This document shows positions 16,891-25,647 of a stretch of DNA of 55,497 nucleotides, piece after piece. Source of the stretch: CAYUYM01 sp964449305 (GTDB lineage Bacteria > Bacteroidota > Ignavibacteria > SZUA-365 > CAYQST01); contig CAYUYM010000008.1 of the NCBI GenBank assembly GCA_964449305.1, positions 1-55,497 of the forward strand, read 5' to 3'. The notes below the pieces were generated by a model. It had not been told where the DNA came from and searched no databases. It was given only the letters and a program-made list of their open reading frames with translations. A program made the position numbers and the translations under genes. Within the stretch, counting starts at the first letter, position 1; every line of letters begins with the position of its first letter.

Positions 16891-18993
16891 TCAGAGGCCG
16901 ACAGACAGACCGAAAAAGACCTCACGACCGGCACCGGGTTGGTAGGCGTTGCCCCCCGGATCGGGTTCTGTGAAGGCCACCGTCTTGGTGTCGAGGATGT
17001 TGCGCACCGAGAGGGAGGCGTTGCAGCGCATCCCGGCGAGGCGCAGAACATGGCCGATGCGGGCATGCAGCATGGCATACCCGTCGGCCGCTTCGGCATC
17101 AACGTTGGCGCCGTCGATGTAGGAGGAACTCACCATTTCGAGACTCACACCCACCGTGAGATCACGCAGTGGCGTGAGCTGCGCATCCACGTAGAGCTGG
17201 TGCTCCGGGGAGTTGGGCAGCGTGTTGCCATCCACAATGAACTTGTGGATCGTGGTGTCGTCCATCATGATGCGGATGGGCGAGGCGTTCGTGTAGGCGA
17301 AATGAGACCATGTGTACGCCACCTTCAGCTCGAGGATGGTGAAGGGCGAGTAGTGCAGGGCGCACTCCACGCCGAGGCGTCTGCTTGATGCGGCATTCCG
17401 GTAGAAGGTTTCCTGGTTGCGCAGCGGATCGGTGATGCGATAGCGGTCGAAGTCGTTGTCGGTGGTCAGGAAGAAACCGGTGACGTCGTACCAAAGGCTG
17501 TTGCCCACGATGCCGCGCACCCCCGCCTCCACGTTGTCCGACGTGGCGGGCTTGAGGTCGGCGTTGAACCCACCGTAGTGCACGGGGTTCTGGGCCAGTT
17601 CCTCGGTGGCCGGCGGCAGGAAGCCCTGCCCCCAGCCCACGTGGACCGATGCCGCCGGATCGATGAGGTACACGGCGCCCACATGCGCCGACACGTGCGA
17701 GAAGTCAGCGTCGCCCGACAGATCCACCGACTGGCGGAGCCTGTCCTCGAGCTTGTTGGTGATGTTGTCGTAGCGCAGCGATGCGAGGATGGAGAGACGC
17801 GCGCCGATGTCGATGCGGTCCATCACATGAAGCCCGAGGCCGGACTGCGTGATGTCCTCGAGTGAGCGGATGATGGATCCCTCGGCGGCATGGTCGTTGT
17901 CGACGCGCCGCTCGGTGATGGACTGCCACTGTGCGTCGACGCCCGCAGTGACGGCATTGCGGACCGCGGCCCCTGGAGCGCCCTGACGCAGCGTCCATGT
18001 CAGCATGGCCCCGGGGTTCGTGATGAGCCGGTGGTTGAAGGTGTGGTTGTTCGCCTCCGTGAAAACCGTCCGCCGTGTGAAGGCACCGATGCGCAGATCC
18101 TGCATGGCGGTGACGGCCAAGGTGCCCGTGACACCGCCGGTCATGCGCGTGGTTGCGAGGTACTCATTGAAGGGCACGGCATCGGGGTTCGCCTGGAGGG
18201 GATCCTCGTTGTACTGTTGAAGGTTGATGCCCTCCGGGTTTTCATGGTAGGTGTCCGAGTACATCACGAGGGGGGTGATGGTGAGCGTGGATGCGGGTGT
18301 GATGGTGGCCTTCGCGAGGAGGGTGTTCCCGCTGAAGTGCGTGTGGACACGACAGCCGTCGCCCAGCGCCCGCGACACCGACAGCAGGTAGTTGACACCA
18401 TCGGACTGCCCACCGACCGATGCGCTGCCGCGCCAGAAGTTGTGGGAGCCTATGATGGTGGAGGCCTCGCCGAAGAGCGGCACGACGGGCGATTGACGCG
18501 TGGTGATGCTGATGACGCCGCCCGAGGCGCCGCCGCCATACATGGCCGCGGCCGGACCACGCAGCACTTCGATGCGTTCCACGGCCGGGTGGTTCACATC
18601 AAAGAAGTCGGGCGCGAAGCCGGTGGGGTCGTTGAGCGGGATGCCGTCGAGGAGGATCATGATGCCGCGGATGCCACGCTCGGTGAGGATGCCCTGTCCG
18701 CGGATGGAGAGGTGGACACGGCTGCCGTTGGCCTGATTGTCCACCTTCACACCGGGCACAAGCTTGAGTGGTTCGTCGATGGCAAGGGCGCGGGGCATCT
18801 GGGAGATGATGTCGCGTCCCACAGCCGAGGCACTGAAGGGGAGTGTGAGAAGCGGCGTGGTGGTGAGGGGAACGCCGATGACGGTGGTCTCCGTCATGCG
18901 GTAGGAAATGGAGTCCGGAGCAGTCTGCGCCAGCGCTGCCACAGGCAGCAACAGGCACAGCAGCATCCGGAGGATGGTGCGATGATGATTCAT
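16891..18993 (-). CDS. TonB-dependent outer-membrane receptor
   Basis: A 700-residue receptor with signal peptide (about 1-23, ending ALAQ), plug domain (about 45-165; SIRGQGILTERGIRGIMILLDG, RIEVLRGPAAAMYGGGASGGVI) and a 22-strand-type barrel ending FFGLSVGL with the usual terminal aromatic and leucine residues. It is not of the SusC class, lacking the N-terminal CarboxypepD-like extension. The ligand is unknown; the size and plug resemble siderophore or metal-complex receptors. In-frame ATGs at 19002 and 19011 are alternative starts, and none has a strong ribosome binding site. The small membrane protein gene upstream may be co-transcribed. Confidence 0.93.
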   Translation of the reverse strand: MNHHRTILRMLLCLLLPVAALAQTAPDSISYRMTETTVIGVPLTTTPLLTLPFSASAVGRDIISQMPRALAIDEPLKLVPGVKVDNQANGSRVHLSIRGQGILTERGIRGIMILLDGIPLNDPTGFAPDFFDVNHPAVERIEVLRGPAAAMYGGGASGGVISITTRQSPVVPLFGEASTIIGSHNFWRGSASVGGQSDGVNYLLSVSRALGDGCRVHTHFSGNTLLAKATITPASTLTITPLVMYSDTYHENPEGINLQQYNEDPLQANPDAVPFNEYLATTRMTGGVTGTLAVTAMQDLRIGAFTRRTVFTEANNHTFNHRLITNPGAMLTWTLRQGAPGAAVRNAVTAGVDAQWQSITERRVDNDHAAEGSIIRSLEDITQSGLGLHVMDRIDIGARLSILASLRYDNITNKLEDRLRQSVDLSGDADFSHVSAHVGAVYLIDPAASVHVGWGQGFLPPATEELAQNPVHYGGFNADLKPATSDNVEAGVRGIVGNSLWYDVTGFFLTTDNDFDRYRITDPLRNQETFYRNAASSRRLGVECALHYSPFTILELKVAYTWSHFAYTNASPIRIMMDDTTIHKFIVDGNTLPNSPEHQLYVDAQLTPLRDLTVGVSLEMVSSSYIDGANVDAEAADGYAMLHARIGHVLRLAGMRCNASLSVRNILDTKTVAFTEPDPGGNAYQPGAGREVFFGLSVGL

Positions 18994-19127
18994 GGAATGC
19001 ATCCGATTCATGTGATGATGACATGGAAGACGCGGCCGGCGCGGTATGGCACACACACCAACACAGCACAGGCCGTGCTGGCTGTGGCGACCACCCCGAA
19101 AAACGCCGGCGTGACCGGACGTTGATG

Positions 19128-19460
19128 TCATGCAATCACGGGCGGGGAATTACAGTGGATGTCGGTGTAGGGAGTGCGCGCGATGGGCAGAACGTCCTCC
19201 ACATCCGTGACGTCGGGTGTGGGGGCGATGATGGCCGGGGTGCTGAAAGTGGATGGCTGCTGGACATCATCCTTGTCGAAGGATTCCCAGTTCTCCGACG
19301 AGTAATTGAACGCGAGCTCGCCGTTCGGCATCGGGCAGTTCTTCTCGTACTCCTCCTCAAACACCTCCACTTGGAAGCAGAAATACACGATGGCCAGCAG
19401 CAACGAGGTGCCCTGGTGAAGAAGCGGGAGGGGAAAGATGCGGAGGCGGGTTGAACGCAT
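19128..19460 (-). CDS. Small membrane or secreted protein upstream of the TonB receptor, unknown function
   Basis: A 110-residue protein starting MRSTRLRIF, with one hydrophobic segment (about 11-30) and then an acidic, Pro/Thr-rich tail containing EEEYEKNC and ending HCNSPPVIA. The start at 19460 has an AGGCGA-like ribosome binding site; longer in-frame extension would run into repeats. Bacteroidota genomes often place a small single-span protein in front of a TonB receptor gene, so a shared operon is plausible, but the family is not recognised. Coding status is moderately supported by position and start context. Confidence 0.55.
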   Translation of the reverse strand: MRSTRLRIFPLPLLHQGTSLLLAIVYFCFQVEVFEEEYEKNCPMPNGELAFNYSSENWESFDKDDVQQPSTFSTPAIIAPTPDVTDVEDVLPIARTPYTDIHCNSPPVIA

Positions 19461-19611
19461 GAAATTCGCCTGCGACAGGGATATCGGACACAGGCAGAAT
19501 GCCAACATACGCAATCCCCGGAATTCTCCAGCGCAGCGAAATGCCCGGGGGAGAACAGTTGAAAAGTTCAAACGCTGAAGTGTTGGACCGATGCGAGCGT
19601 GCCTATCCATC

Positions 19612-19814
19612 GTCATGCCCGCGACGGCGGGCATCCAGAGAACGTCCCGCGGAGCCATGGCATGGATCCACGCGCCTGCACTGAGCCTGTCGAAGTGCGG
19701 GAATGACGGAGGTACTCGGACGGTCGTCCCTTCCCAGGCATCACTGCTTCACTCTCTTCTCTTCACTCGACTCGCGTCCAACCCTTGAACTCTTCAACCC
19801 TTGAACTCTTCAAC
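19612..19814. repeat. Second composite repeat cluster, reverse orientation to the one at 24-297
   Basis: Within the 605-nt gap between the small membrane protein gene and metH. 19612-19636 is a GTCATGCCCGC/GCGGGCATCCA palindrome matching 95-120 in reverse. 19654-19710 contains the reverse complement of the 169-216 module, including CTGAGCCTGTCGAAG, and a GCCATGG segment shared with 73-79. 19780-19814 is a 16-bp tandem repeat (AACCCTTGAACTCTTC twice) matching the style of 271-297. The rest of the gap holds no recognisable gene. Confidence 0.8.
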
Positions 19815-20065
19815 TCAGCCCCTCCCGCCGCCCCTCGATATGGGTGGCCACGTCCAGCCGGTGAGTGCTTCGTCAGCATATCAAGGGTGGCATGGTGCGG
19901 CTGGCTCCTGGCAACACCGGGGCATGATGACCCATTGGTGACTTTGTGTTGAACGTGGCAGCGCGGCCCACGGTCCGGCACCTTCCCGGCCCGTTCCGTG
20001 TTACACGGGACAACCGTATCTTGCACGATCCATCACCAACGCATGAAGCTTCGATTCTCCACCAT

Positions 20066-21886
20066 ATGGCAAAGACTTGCATCCACGATCCTCTCACGGC
20101 TTTTCTCGCCCACTATTCACACGCGCGGAGCGAAGCGGCACCGGGCGATGACACGGCGAACCTCCCCGTCGAAGAGCGCCTGAAGCGCCGCATCATCGAC
20201 GGAGACGCCATCGGTCTGGAGAAGGATCTCACGCTCGCGCGCGATGCACACGCCCCCATCGACATCATCAATACCATCCTTCTCGACGGCATGAAGACCG
20301 TGGGCGAGCTCTTCGGCAGCGGTCAGATGCAGCTCCCCTTCGTGTTGCAGTCTGCCGAGGTGATGAAGAAGGCAGTCGCGATCCTCGAACCCTTCATGGA
20401 CCGCCTCGACAGCCTTACCAAGGGGACCATCGTCCTCGCCACGGTGAAAGGCGATGTGCATGACATCGGCAAGAACCTCGTCGACATCATCCTCACAAAC
20501 AATGGCTACCGCGTTGTGAACCTCGGCATCAAGGTGGGCATTGACAGCATCCTCCACGCCGCGGCGGAGCATCACGCCGACGCCATCGGCATGAGCGGCC
20601 TCCTCGTCAAATCCACGCTCGTCATGCGGGAGAACCTCGGGATCATGGAGGCCCGTGGATTGCGCATCCCCGTGGTCCTCGGTGGGGCGGCACTGACGCG
20701 CCGCTTTGTGGAGCATGATCTGCGTTCTGTCTATTCCGGCCGACTGGCCTACGCCGGCGACGCCTTCGACGGCCTCGCCTTCATGGAAGCACTGGCCGGC
20801 TCGCCTCCGGCTTCCGACGCTTCAGTCGACGAGAGTCCGGCAATGCCGCCCATCGACTCCCTCCTTGAGGGGGTGAACGAGCCCGATGGCACGTATGCAG
20901 GCGCTTCGCTTGAGACCTCCCTCGCCCTCAACGCGCGGCAGGACTCCGTGACGATGTCGGGTCAGGTGGTGGATCGCAATCCTGTCGACCGCCCCGTCTT
21001 CGTCCGTCGCTCCGCAGTCGCGCCCGATGCCCCCGTTCCGCAGGCCCCCTTCCTTGGCACAACGCTCGTCACCTCCATCAGCATCGACGCCGTGTTCGAG
21101 TACCTCAATCCCGTCGCGCTCATCCGCGGCCAGTGGCAGGTGCGCCGCGGGAGGAAATCCGAGGCCGAGGATGCCCTCTTCATCAAGGAGGAGATCCTTC
21201 CGGCACTCGAACGCCTCAAGGCTGAGGTGAAACGCGACCGCCTGCTCACACCCGCCGTGGCCCATGGGTACTTCCCCTGCAACGCCGACGGCAACGACCT
21301 CGTCATCTTCCGCCCGCGTGCGCTCAGCGGCGACGCCCTCCACGACGTGTGGCCGGCGACGCACTTCGACCCCGCCGACCTCGTCGAATGGCAGCGCTTC
21401 TCCTTCCCACGACAGAGCGGAGACCGGTTGCTGTGCATCGCGGATTACTTCCGTCCCATCGAAGGAGGTGTGGTCGATGTCTGTGCCTTCCACGCAGTCA
21501 CGATGGGAGCACGGGCCTCCGAACACAGCGCGGCACTCTTCGCCGCGGACCGCTACCAGGACTACCTCTATTTTCACGGCCTGAGTGTGGAGAGCGCAGA
21601 GGCACTGGCGGAATACTGGCATCGCCACATTCGCATCGAGCTCGGGATCGCCGGATCGGATGCCGACGACATCCGCCGCCTGTTCTCCCAGGGATACCAG
21701 GGATCACGGTACTCCTTCGGCTACCCAGCCTGCCCCAATCTCGACGACCAGCGCCAGCTCTTTGAACTGCTCCGCCCGGAACGCATCGGCATCACCCTCA
21801 CCGAAGAATGCCACCTGGTCCCCGAGCAGTCCACCACCGCCATCATCGTCCATCACCCCGAAGCCCGCTACTTCATGATCCGCTGA
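20066..21886 (+). CDS. metH: Methionine synthase, cobalamin-binding and AdoMet reactivation half only
   Basis: A 606-residue protein equal to the C-terminal part of cobalamin-dependent MetH. Order: helical cap (about 35-115), B12-binding Rossmann domain (about 118-245; GDVHDIGKN with cobalt ligand H132, MSGLLVKST, GGAALT) and the reactivation domain (about 320-606; GYPACPN, LTEECHLVPEQST, HHPEARYF). The homocysteine- and folate-binding domains that form the first ~650 residues of E. coli MetH are absent. Upstream lies non-coding repeat sequence, so this is not a simple frameshift remnant. It presumably acts in complex with a separate N-terminal half encoded elsewhere. The start MAKTCIHDP is chosen by homology; a start at 19946 is open but reads into unconserved sequence. 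No cobalamin riboswitch was recognised. Confidence 0.88.
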   Translation: MAKTCIHDPLTAFLAHYSHARSEAAPGDDTANLPVEERLKRRIIDGDAIGLEKDLTLARDAHAPIDIINTILLDGMKTVGELFGSGQMQLPFVLQSAEVMKKAVAILEPFMDRLDSLTKGTIVLATVKGDVHDIGKNLVDIILTNNGYRVVNLGIKVGIDSILHAAAEHHADAIGMSGLLVKSTLVMRENLGIMEARGLRIPVVLGGAALTRRFVEHDLRSVYSGRLAYAGDAFDGLAFMEALAGSPPASDASVDESPAMPPIDSLLEGVNEPDGTYAGASLETSLALNARQDSVTMSGQVVDRNPVDRPVFVRRSAVAPDAPVPQAPFLGTTLVTSISIDAVFEYLNPVALIRGQWQVRRGRKSEAEDALFIKEEILPALERLKAEVKRDRLLTPAVAHGYFPCNADGNDLVIFRPRALSGDALHDVWPATHFDPADLVEWQRFSFPRQSGDRLLCIADYFRPIEGGVVDVCAFHAVTMGARASEHSAALFAADRYQDYLYFHGLSVESAEALAEYWHRHIRIELGIAGSDADDIRRLFSQGYQGSRYSFGYPACPNLDDQRQLFELLRPERIGITLTEECHLVPEQSTTAIIVHHPEARYFMIR

Positions 21887-21950
21887 TGCCACCGGGCAGG
21901 GGAAAGGGCCCATTCCATATTCCGACCAGCTCCTTCTCACGCACGCAGCG

Positions 21951-22492
21951 CCGGCACTTTCAACACAAAGGCACCAGGAACCTGTCCCGGTGTCTTTGAG
22001 CCATTGTGTCTTTGTGTTTACCGGCGCTTTCAACACAAAGACACCAGGAACCTGCCCCGGTGTCTTTGAGCCTTTGTGTCTTTGTGTTTACCGGCGCTTT
22101 CAACACAAAGGCACCAGGAACCTGTCCCTGTGTCTTTGAGCCTTTGTGTCTTTGTGTTTACCGGCGCTTTCAACACAAAGGCACCAGGAATCTGTCACTG
22201 TGTCTTTGTGTCCTTGAACCTTCGAAGCTTCGTGTCTTCGTGTTTACTCGCGCTTTCAACACAATGACACCAAGAACCTGTCCCTGTGTCTTTGCGTCCT
22301 TGAACCTTCGAAGCTTCGTGTCTTCGTGTTTACCGGCGCTTTCAACACAAAGACACCGAGAACCTGTCCCTGTGTCTTTGTGTCCTTGAACCTTCGAAGC
22401 TTCGTGTCTTTGTGTTTACCGGCGCTTTCAACACAAAGGCACCAGGAACCTGCCCCGGTGTCTTTGAGTCTTTGTGCCTTCGTGTTTACTGG
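21951..22492. repeat. Tandem array of seven hairpin-forming repeat units (70 and 86 bp)
   Basis: Units begin at 21951, 22021, 22091, 22161, 22247, 22333 and 22419. The first three are exactly 70 bp, the next three 86 bp, and the last is a partial 70-bp type. The 86-bp class has an extra CCTTGAACCTTCGAAGCTT-like segment. Each unit carries two inverted repeats: CTTTGTGTT paired with AACACAAAG around a TACCGGCGCTTTC loop, and CAAAGACACC paired with GGTGTCTTTG around AGGAACCTGCCCC (perfect in unit 2, with wobble or mismatches in others). The array fills the gap between the convergent metH and a secreted-protein gene. Open frames through it reflect repeat composition, not genes. Confidence 0.9.
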
Positions 22493-23022
22493 CATTCCCC
22501 CTGCGACCCGTCACTGAAGATGTCGAAGTAGAGACTCGGTTCTCCCTGCAAAGGGTGCATGCAGGGCCGCCGGTTGAACGATATGTAGCGGTTCGCGGTG
22601 TGCCCCAGCCGACAGACCATCTTTTCCACAAAGGAAATGTAGGGCACTCCGTCGATGTTGATGTATCCCGAGTAACGCATGCGTTCGCAGAAGCACCGCC
22701 AGTCGTTGGGATTCTCCATCAGGTATTTCCCGATCGTGTTGAGGACGGGACCAAGCATGCCGTTCACACGCTTCCCCAGCTTGTCCGAGATCCAGCCGAT
22801 TCCATGGAACACACGTGCCGTGGTCCTGTCGTAGCATTCCGATGCCTGGGTGTAATTCCTGCACCGCCGTTCGAACTCCTCCTGCGTGAGATCCGCGGCC
22901 GCGCGCATGCCGGGCACGACGAGCACCAGTGCGGTGAACACAAGTGCGGTGAACCAGGGTGGACACGAGGTGATATGCCGCAGCACCTCTCGCCGCGGCG
23001 CATTTGTGGTTCGCTGTCTCAT
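22486..23022 (-). CDS. Secreted cysteine-containing protein, unknown family
   Basis: A 178-residue protein with a basic N-terminus and hydrophobic segment (about 22-40, ending MRAAA) consistent with a signal peptide. The mature part has several cysteines (RRCRNYTQASEC, WRCFCERM, VCRLGH, RPCMHP, GECQ) that could form disulfides. No known domain was recognised. AGGAGA at good spacing supports the start. It begins 45 nt after the T9SS cargo gene on the same strand and is probably co-transcribed. Its 3' end touches the last unit of the tandem array. Confidence 0.7.
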   Translation of the reverse strand: MRQRTTNAPRREVLRHITSCPPWFTALVFTALVLVVPGMRAAADLTQEEFERRCRNYTQASECYDRTTARVFHGIGWISDKLGKRVNGMLGPVLNTIGKYLMENPNDWRCFCERMRYSGYINIDGVPYISFVEKMVCRLGHTANRYISFNRRPCMHPLQGEPSLYFDIFSDGSQGECQ

Positions 23023-23067
23023 GATCGTCTCCTGTGATATGGTGGATGATGAACCGATGCGAGGTGA

Positions 23068-24234
23068 TCATGGAAGAAGCTGCACGACTGCCGTCCCCAC
23101 CCTGCCACCCATGCGAATGATGGCGAGATACGAACCGGCTGCCAGGCCTGTGGTGTTCCACTCCATCGTGACTCTGCCTCCGGAGGAGGGAGAACGCAGC
23201 TCGCGACGCTCGATCATGCGTCCATCGACTGTCAGGATCTCCACCGTCCCAGCCGCCGAGGCGCCTTCCGGCAGGGTGATCACAAGCTGCTCCACACCCC
23301 GCCGCATCGTGGTCGGTGTCACGGTGATGGCGAGCGGTTCGGCGGTCTGCAGCGCCGTCGCCTTCCGCAGGGCATCGAGGGAATCCAGCAAGCGGTCCAG
23401 CAGTGCAGGCATCCAGGTGCCCAGCTCCCGGTCCGCCAGTGAGGCCCTCTCCTCCCAGCGAAACCGGCAGTACAACGCACGCCGCTCGAAGCGCCCGTCG
23501 CGCTGCGGGTGATGCACGGGGACAATGTGCACCCGGAACCTCCGCCCCACATCGGACGCCGCAGGAACCCACCTCCCGATGCCGTCCCTCGATCCACCGC
23601 GCTCCGACATCCGCCTCGCCTGCTGAAGCAACAGTTCCGACAACCCCGATGCCGGGGTGAAGCACCACTCCTCCAGAAGGGCGCGCAGCGATCCGTCCGC
23701 ATCATCCACCAGTTCCATGCGCACTGTGAGCGTGTCCTCCACCACGATGCCCGCCGTGTCGGGAACAGCATGGAATTGCAGTGCCGTGTCCAGCACCGGG
23801 AAATCCACGCCGTGTATGGCGTGGTACCAGAGAGTGTCCCCACTCATGATGGTGAAGGGCTGGGAATACACCGGATTCCGGAAGTTGACGCTGTTGTACT
23901 CATACACCGGCAATACCGGCGTTACCATGGAACGATTCAAGGGATGATCCCAGGCGATGCCCAGCGTGTCACCCGTCATGGTCCGCAACTCCAGCTCGCC
24001 CACCTTCACCTCAAGCTGGTACTTTTCCCGGATCTGATCCACTGCGACATGGTGCCCGAGCGGCACGTTGTCTGCATCGCGCAGCACAAATGGCGCAATG
24101 GGTGCTCGACTCCCCGCAGGCAGCGGCACCAGCACACGTCCCTGTGCATGGACGGAAAACACCAGAAGGCAGTGCATCATCAGCACCAGACCTCCCGGCA
24201 ACAGCGAGGACGCATATGTCCGACATCGATTCAT
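23068..24234 (-). CDS. Secreted protein with C-terminal type IX secretion sorting domain
   Basis: A 388-residue protein. The signal peptide spans about 1-30 (ends FSVHAQ). The central part is beta-rich and not recognised. The last ~80 residues fit a T9SS type A sorting domain: TVEILTVDGRMIERRE, then NTTGLAAGSYLAIIRMGG and a short basic-hydrophobic end, matching the usual strand-GxxV-strand-LxxGxYxxxI pattern. It would be exported through the inner membrane by Sec, then across the outer membrane by T9SS. GGAGG precedes the ATG. A candidate sigma-54 promoter and nested inverted repeats lie upstream, beyond which is a sigma-54 activator gene on the same strand. Confidence 0.78.
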   Translation of the reverse strand: MNRCRTYASSLLPGGLVLMMHCLLVFSVHAQGRVLVPLPAGSRAPIAPFVLRDADNVPLGHHVAVDQIREKYQLEVKVGELELRTMTGDTLGIAWDHPLNRSMVTPVLPVYEYNSVNFRNPVYSQPFTIMSGDTLWYHAIHGVDFPVLDTALQFHAVPDTAGIVVEDTLTVRMELVDDADGSLRALLEEWCFTPASGLSELLLQQARRMSERGGSRDGIGRWVPAASDVGRRFRVHIVPVHHPQRDGRFERRALYCRFRWEERASLADRELGTWMPALLDRLLDSLDALRKATALQTAEPLAITVTPTTMRRGVEQLVITLPEGASAAGTVEILTVDGRMIERRELRSPSSGGRVTMEWNTTGLAAGSYLAIIRMGGRVGTAVVQLLP

Positions 24235-24267
24235 GTGTCCTCCAAGGAATATGTGTCGTGTTCGTTA

Positions 24268-24313
24268 CCAACATCTCATGGTGCATGAGACTTCACGGCC
24301 GTTCCAATGTTGG
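24268..24313 (-). promoter_or_regulatory. Nested inverted repeat in the leader of the T9SS cargo gene
   Basis: CCAACAT (24268-24274) and ATGTTGG (24307-24313) form outer arms. Inside is the 7-bp palindrome TCTCATG-GTG-CATGAGA (24274-24290). It lies 34-80 nt before the ATG at 24234, so it could be an RNA hairpin in the leader or an operator. The stem was read by eye. Confidence 0.4.
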
Positions 24314-24391
24314 CACATCGGAGGTGGATGATGCAATCGATGCAACGCGGCCCTGTCACCAACCCGGAAAGGCTGCATGACACATGCGACC

Positions 24392-24407
24392 TGCCGAAAT
24401 CATGCCA
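24392..24407 (-). promoter_or_regulatory. Candidate sigma-54 (-24/-12) promoter
   Basis: Minus-strand TGGCATGATTTCGGCA: TGGCA at -24 and GCA at -12 with the correct 10-bp GG-to-GC spacing of TGGCACn5TTGCA; the two T of the -12 box are replaced by CG. It points to the T9SS cargo gene and lies next to the sigma-54 activator gene. Confidence 0.35.
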
Positions 24408-24477
24408 GATGAAGGTGCACAACGAACGACGAAAGCGACATGCGCAAAGGCAATGCGTACGGAGAACCGGATGAGGA

Positions 24478-25455
24478 TCACGGAATATCGGAGGGAGTAC
24501 CTGGGGGAGCCTGGTTCCCGAGCCGGTGGATCTTGTCGGCCAGCGTGGTCGCGGGAATGCCGAGAAGACGCGCCGCCGCGGCCTGCCTGCCCTCCGTCCG
24601 CTCCAGCGCGGCTTGGATGAGCTCCGCTTCGAAGACCTCCACCGCCTCGCGCAACGTCAGCCGACCGGACAACACACGGTCTGCCAGCCCTCGATCTCCG
24701 CGGTGTTCATCGGAGGCCGCCACGGACCCAAGCATCACCCGCGCCTCCGCCACGTCGCGGCACAGCAGTCGCATGCGGTCTGCCACGTTCCGCACCTCGC
24801 GCACGTTTCCCGGCCATGAATGCGCCCGCAGTGCGGCCCCGAGCACGCAGGGATCCCAACCCACACCATCCCCCAGAAATGCGCGGAACAACGGCTCGAT
24901 GTCCTCCGGCCGCTCCCGGAGCGGAGGGAGCCGCAGCGGAAGCACGTTGATGCGATAGTACAGATCCCGGCGGAAGCGCCCCGCCTCCACGCGCTCCAAC
25001 AGGTCCACCTTCGTTGCACACAGCAGTCGCACATCCACTCGCAGCGTCACATCCGACCCCACCGGACGGAGCTCGCGCGCTTCCAACACGCGCAGCACCT
25101 TGGCCTGCAGATGCAGTGGAAAATCATCGATGTCGTCAATGAACACCGTTCCCCGATCGGCCTGTTGAAACACACCCCGGCGGTCACGAATCGCGCCGGT
25201 GAAGCTCCCCCGCACATGTCCGAAAAGCTCGCTCTCGAACAACTGGTCCGACACCTCGGCAGGACTGATCTTGACACAGGGCGCCGAACGGCGACCGCTC
25301 AACGCCATGATGCGGTCCGCTATCACCTCCTTTCCCGTCCCCGTCTCCCCCTCGATCAACACGGGCAGATCCGACGCCGCAACCACGGGCAGCAATGCAA
25401 GCACCTGGCGCATCGCGGCGCTCTCAGCGATGATGGTCTCCTCATCTCGCGGCAT
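24478..25455 (-). CDS. Sigma-54-dependent transcriptional activator without N-terminal sensor domain
   Basis: A 325-residue bacterial enhancer-binding protein consisting of the AAA+ domain and a Fis-type helix-turn-helix only. Visible: Walker A GETGTGKE (36-43), GSFTGA sigma-54 contact loop (83-88, a common variant of GAFTGA), Walker B TVFIDDIDD (103-111, with Asp in place of the usual Glu), FRRDLYYRI arginine-finger region (161-169), SWPGNVREV, and a C-terminal HTH (AAARLLGIPATTLADKIHRLG). No receiver, GAF or PAS domain precedes the AAA+ core, so control may come from a partner protein or from abundance, as for PspF. AAGGAGG abuts the ATG unusually closely; M15 is an alternative start. Confidence 0.92.
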   Translation of the reverse strand: MPRDEETIIAESAAMRQVLALLPVVAASDLPVLIEGETGTGKEVIADRIMALSGRRSAPCVKISPAEVSDQLFESELFGHVRGSFTGAIRDRRGVFQQADRGTVFIDDIDDFPLHLQAKVLRVLEARELRPVGSDVTLRVDVRLLCATKVDLLERVEAGRFRRDLYYRINVLPLRLPPLRERPEDIEPLFRAFLGDGVGWDPCVLGAALRAHSWPGNVREVRNVADRMRLLCRDVAEARVMLGSVAASDEHRGDRGLADRVLSGRLTLREAVEVFEAELIQAALERTEGRQAAAARLLGIPATTLADKIHRLGNQAPPGTPSDIP

Positions 25456-25567
25456 GCCTCCTTCCGTTCAGCGTGGATGTCGACGCATGAATATGGGAAA
25501 TCGCTGCATCCCATGAAAGAGGCCACCGTGCACACGCCCCCCCCGAGCTATGTGAGGAACCCCCACC

Positions 25568-25598
25568 TTTGAGAATCGCCGACAATCCTCTATCTTAT
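25568..25598 (+). promoter_or_regulatory. Promoter for tnaA
   Basis: TTTG (25568-25571), 19 nt, then TATCTTAT (25591-25598) fits the Bacteroidota TTTG-n19-TAnnTTTG pattern with two mismatches. It also reads as TTGAGA-n16-TATCTT in sigma-70 terms. The leader would be about 45 nt, too short for a TnaC-type attenuator peptide. Confidence 0.45.
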
Positions 25599-25647
25599 CC
25601 CACCGCGCGGACAAGCGCGAATCCTGCCAACCCAACCCAACCATTCC

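Noticed and set aside
19815..20065. Cobalamin riboswitch upstream of metH
   Set aside because: No B12-box-like sequence or convincing conserved core was found by eye in the leader; a covariance-model search would settle it.
22006..22389. An open frame through the tandem repeat array
   Set aside because: Unit lengths of 70 and 86 change frame at every unit and the product is repeat-derived.
21951..22492. CRISPR array
   Set aside because: Units are contiguous and full-length similar with no unique spacers, and no cas genes are nearby.
25455..25647. Sigma-54 promoter for tnaA next to the activator gene
   Set aside because: No TGGC-n8-TTGC arrangement was found in this gap; a TTTG-n19-TATCTTAT type promoter fits better.
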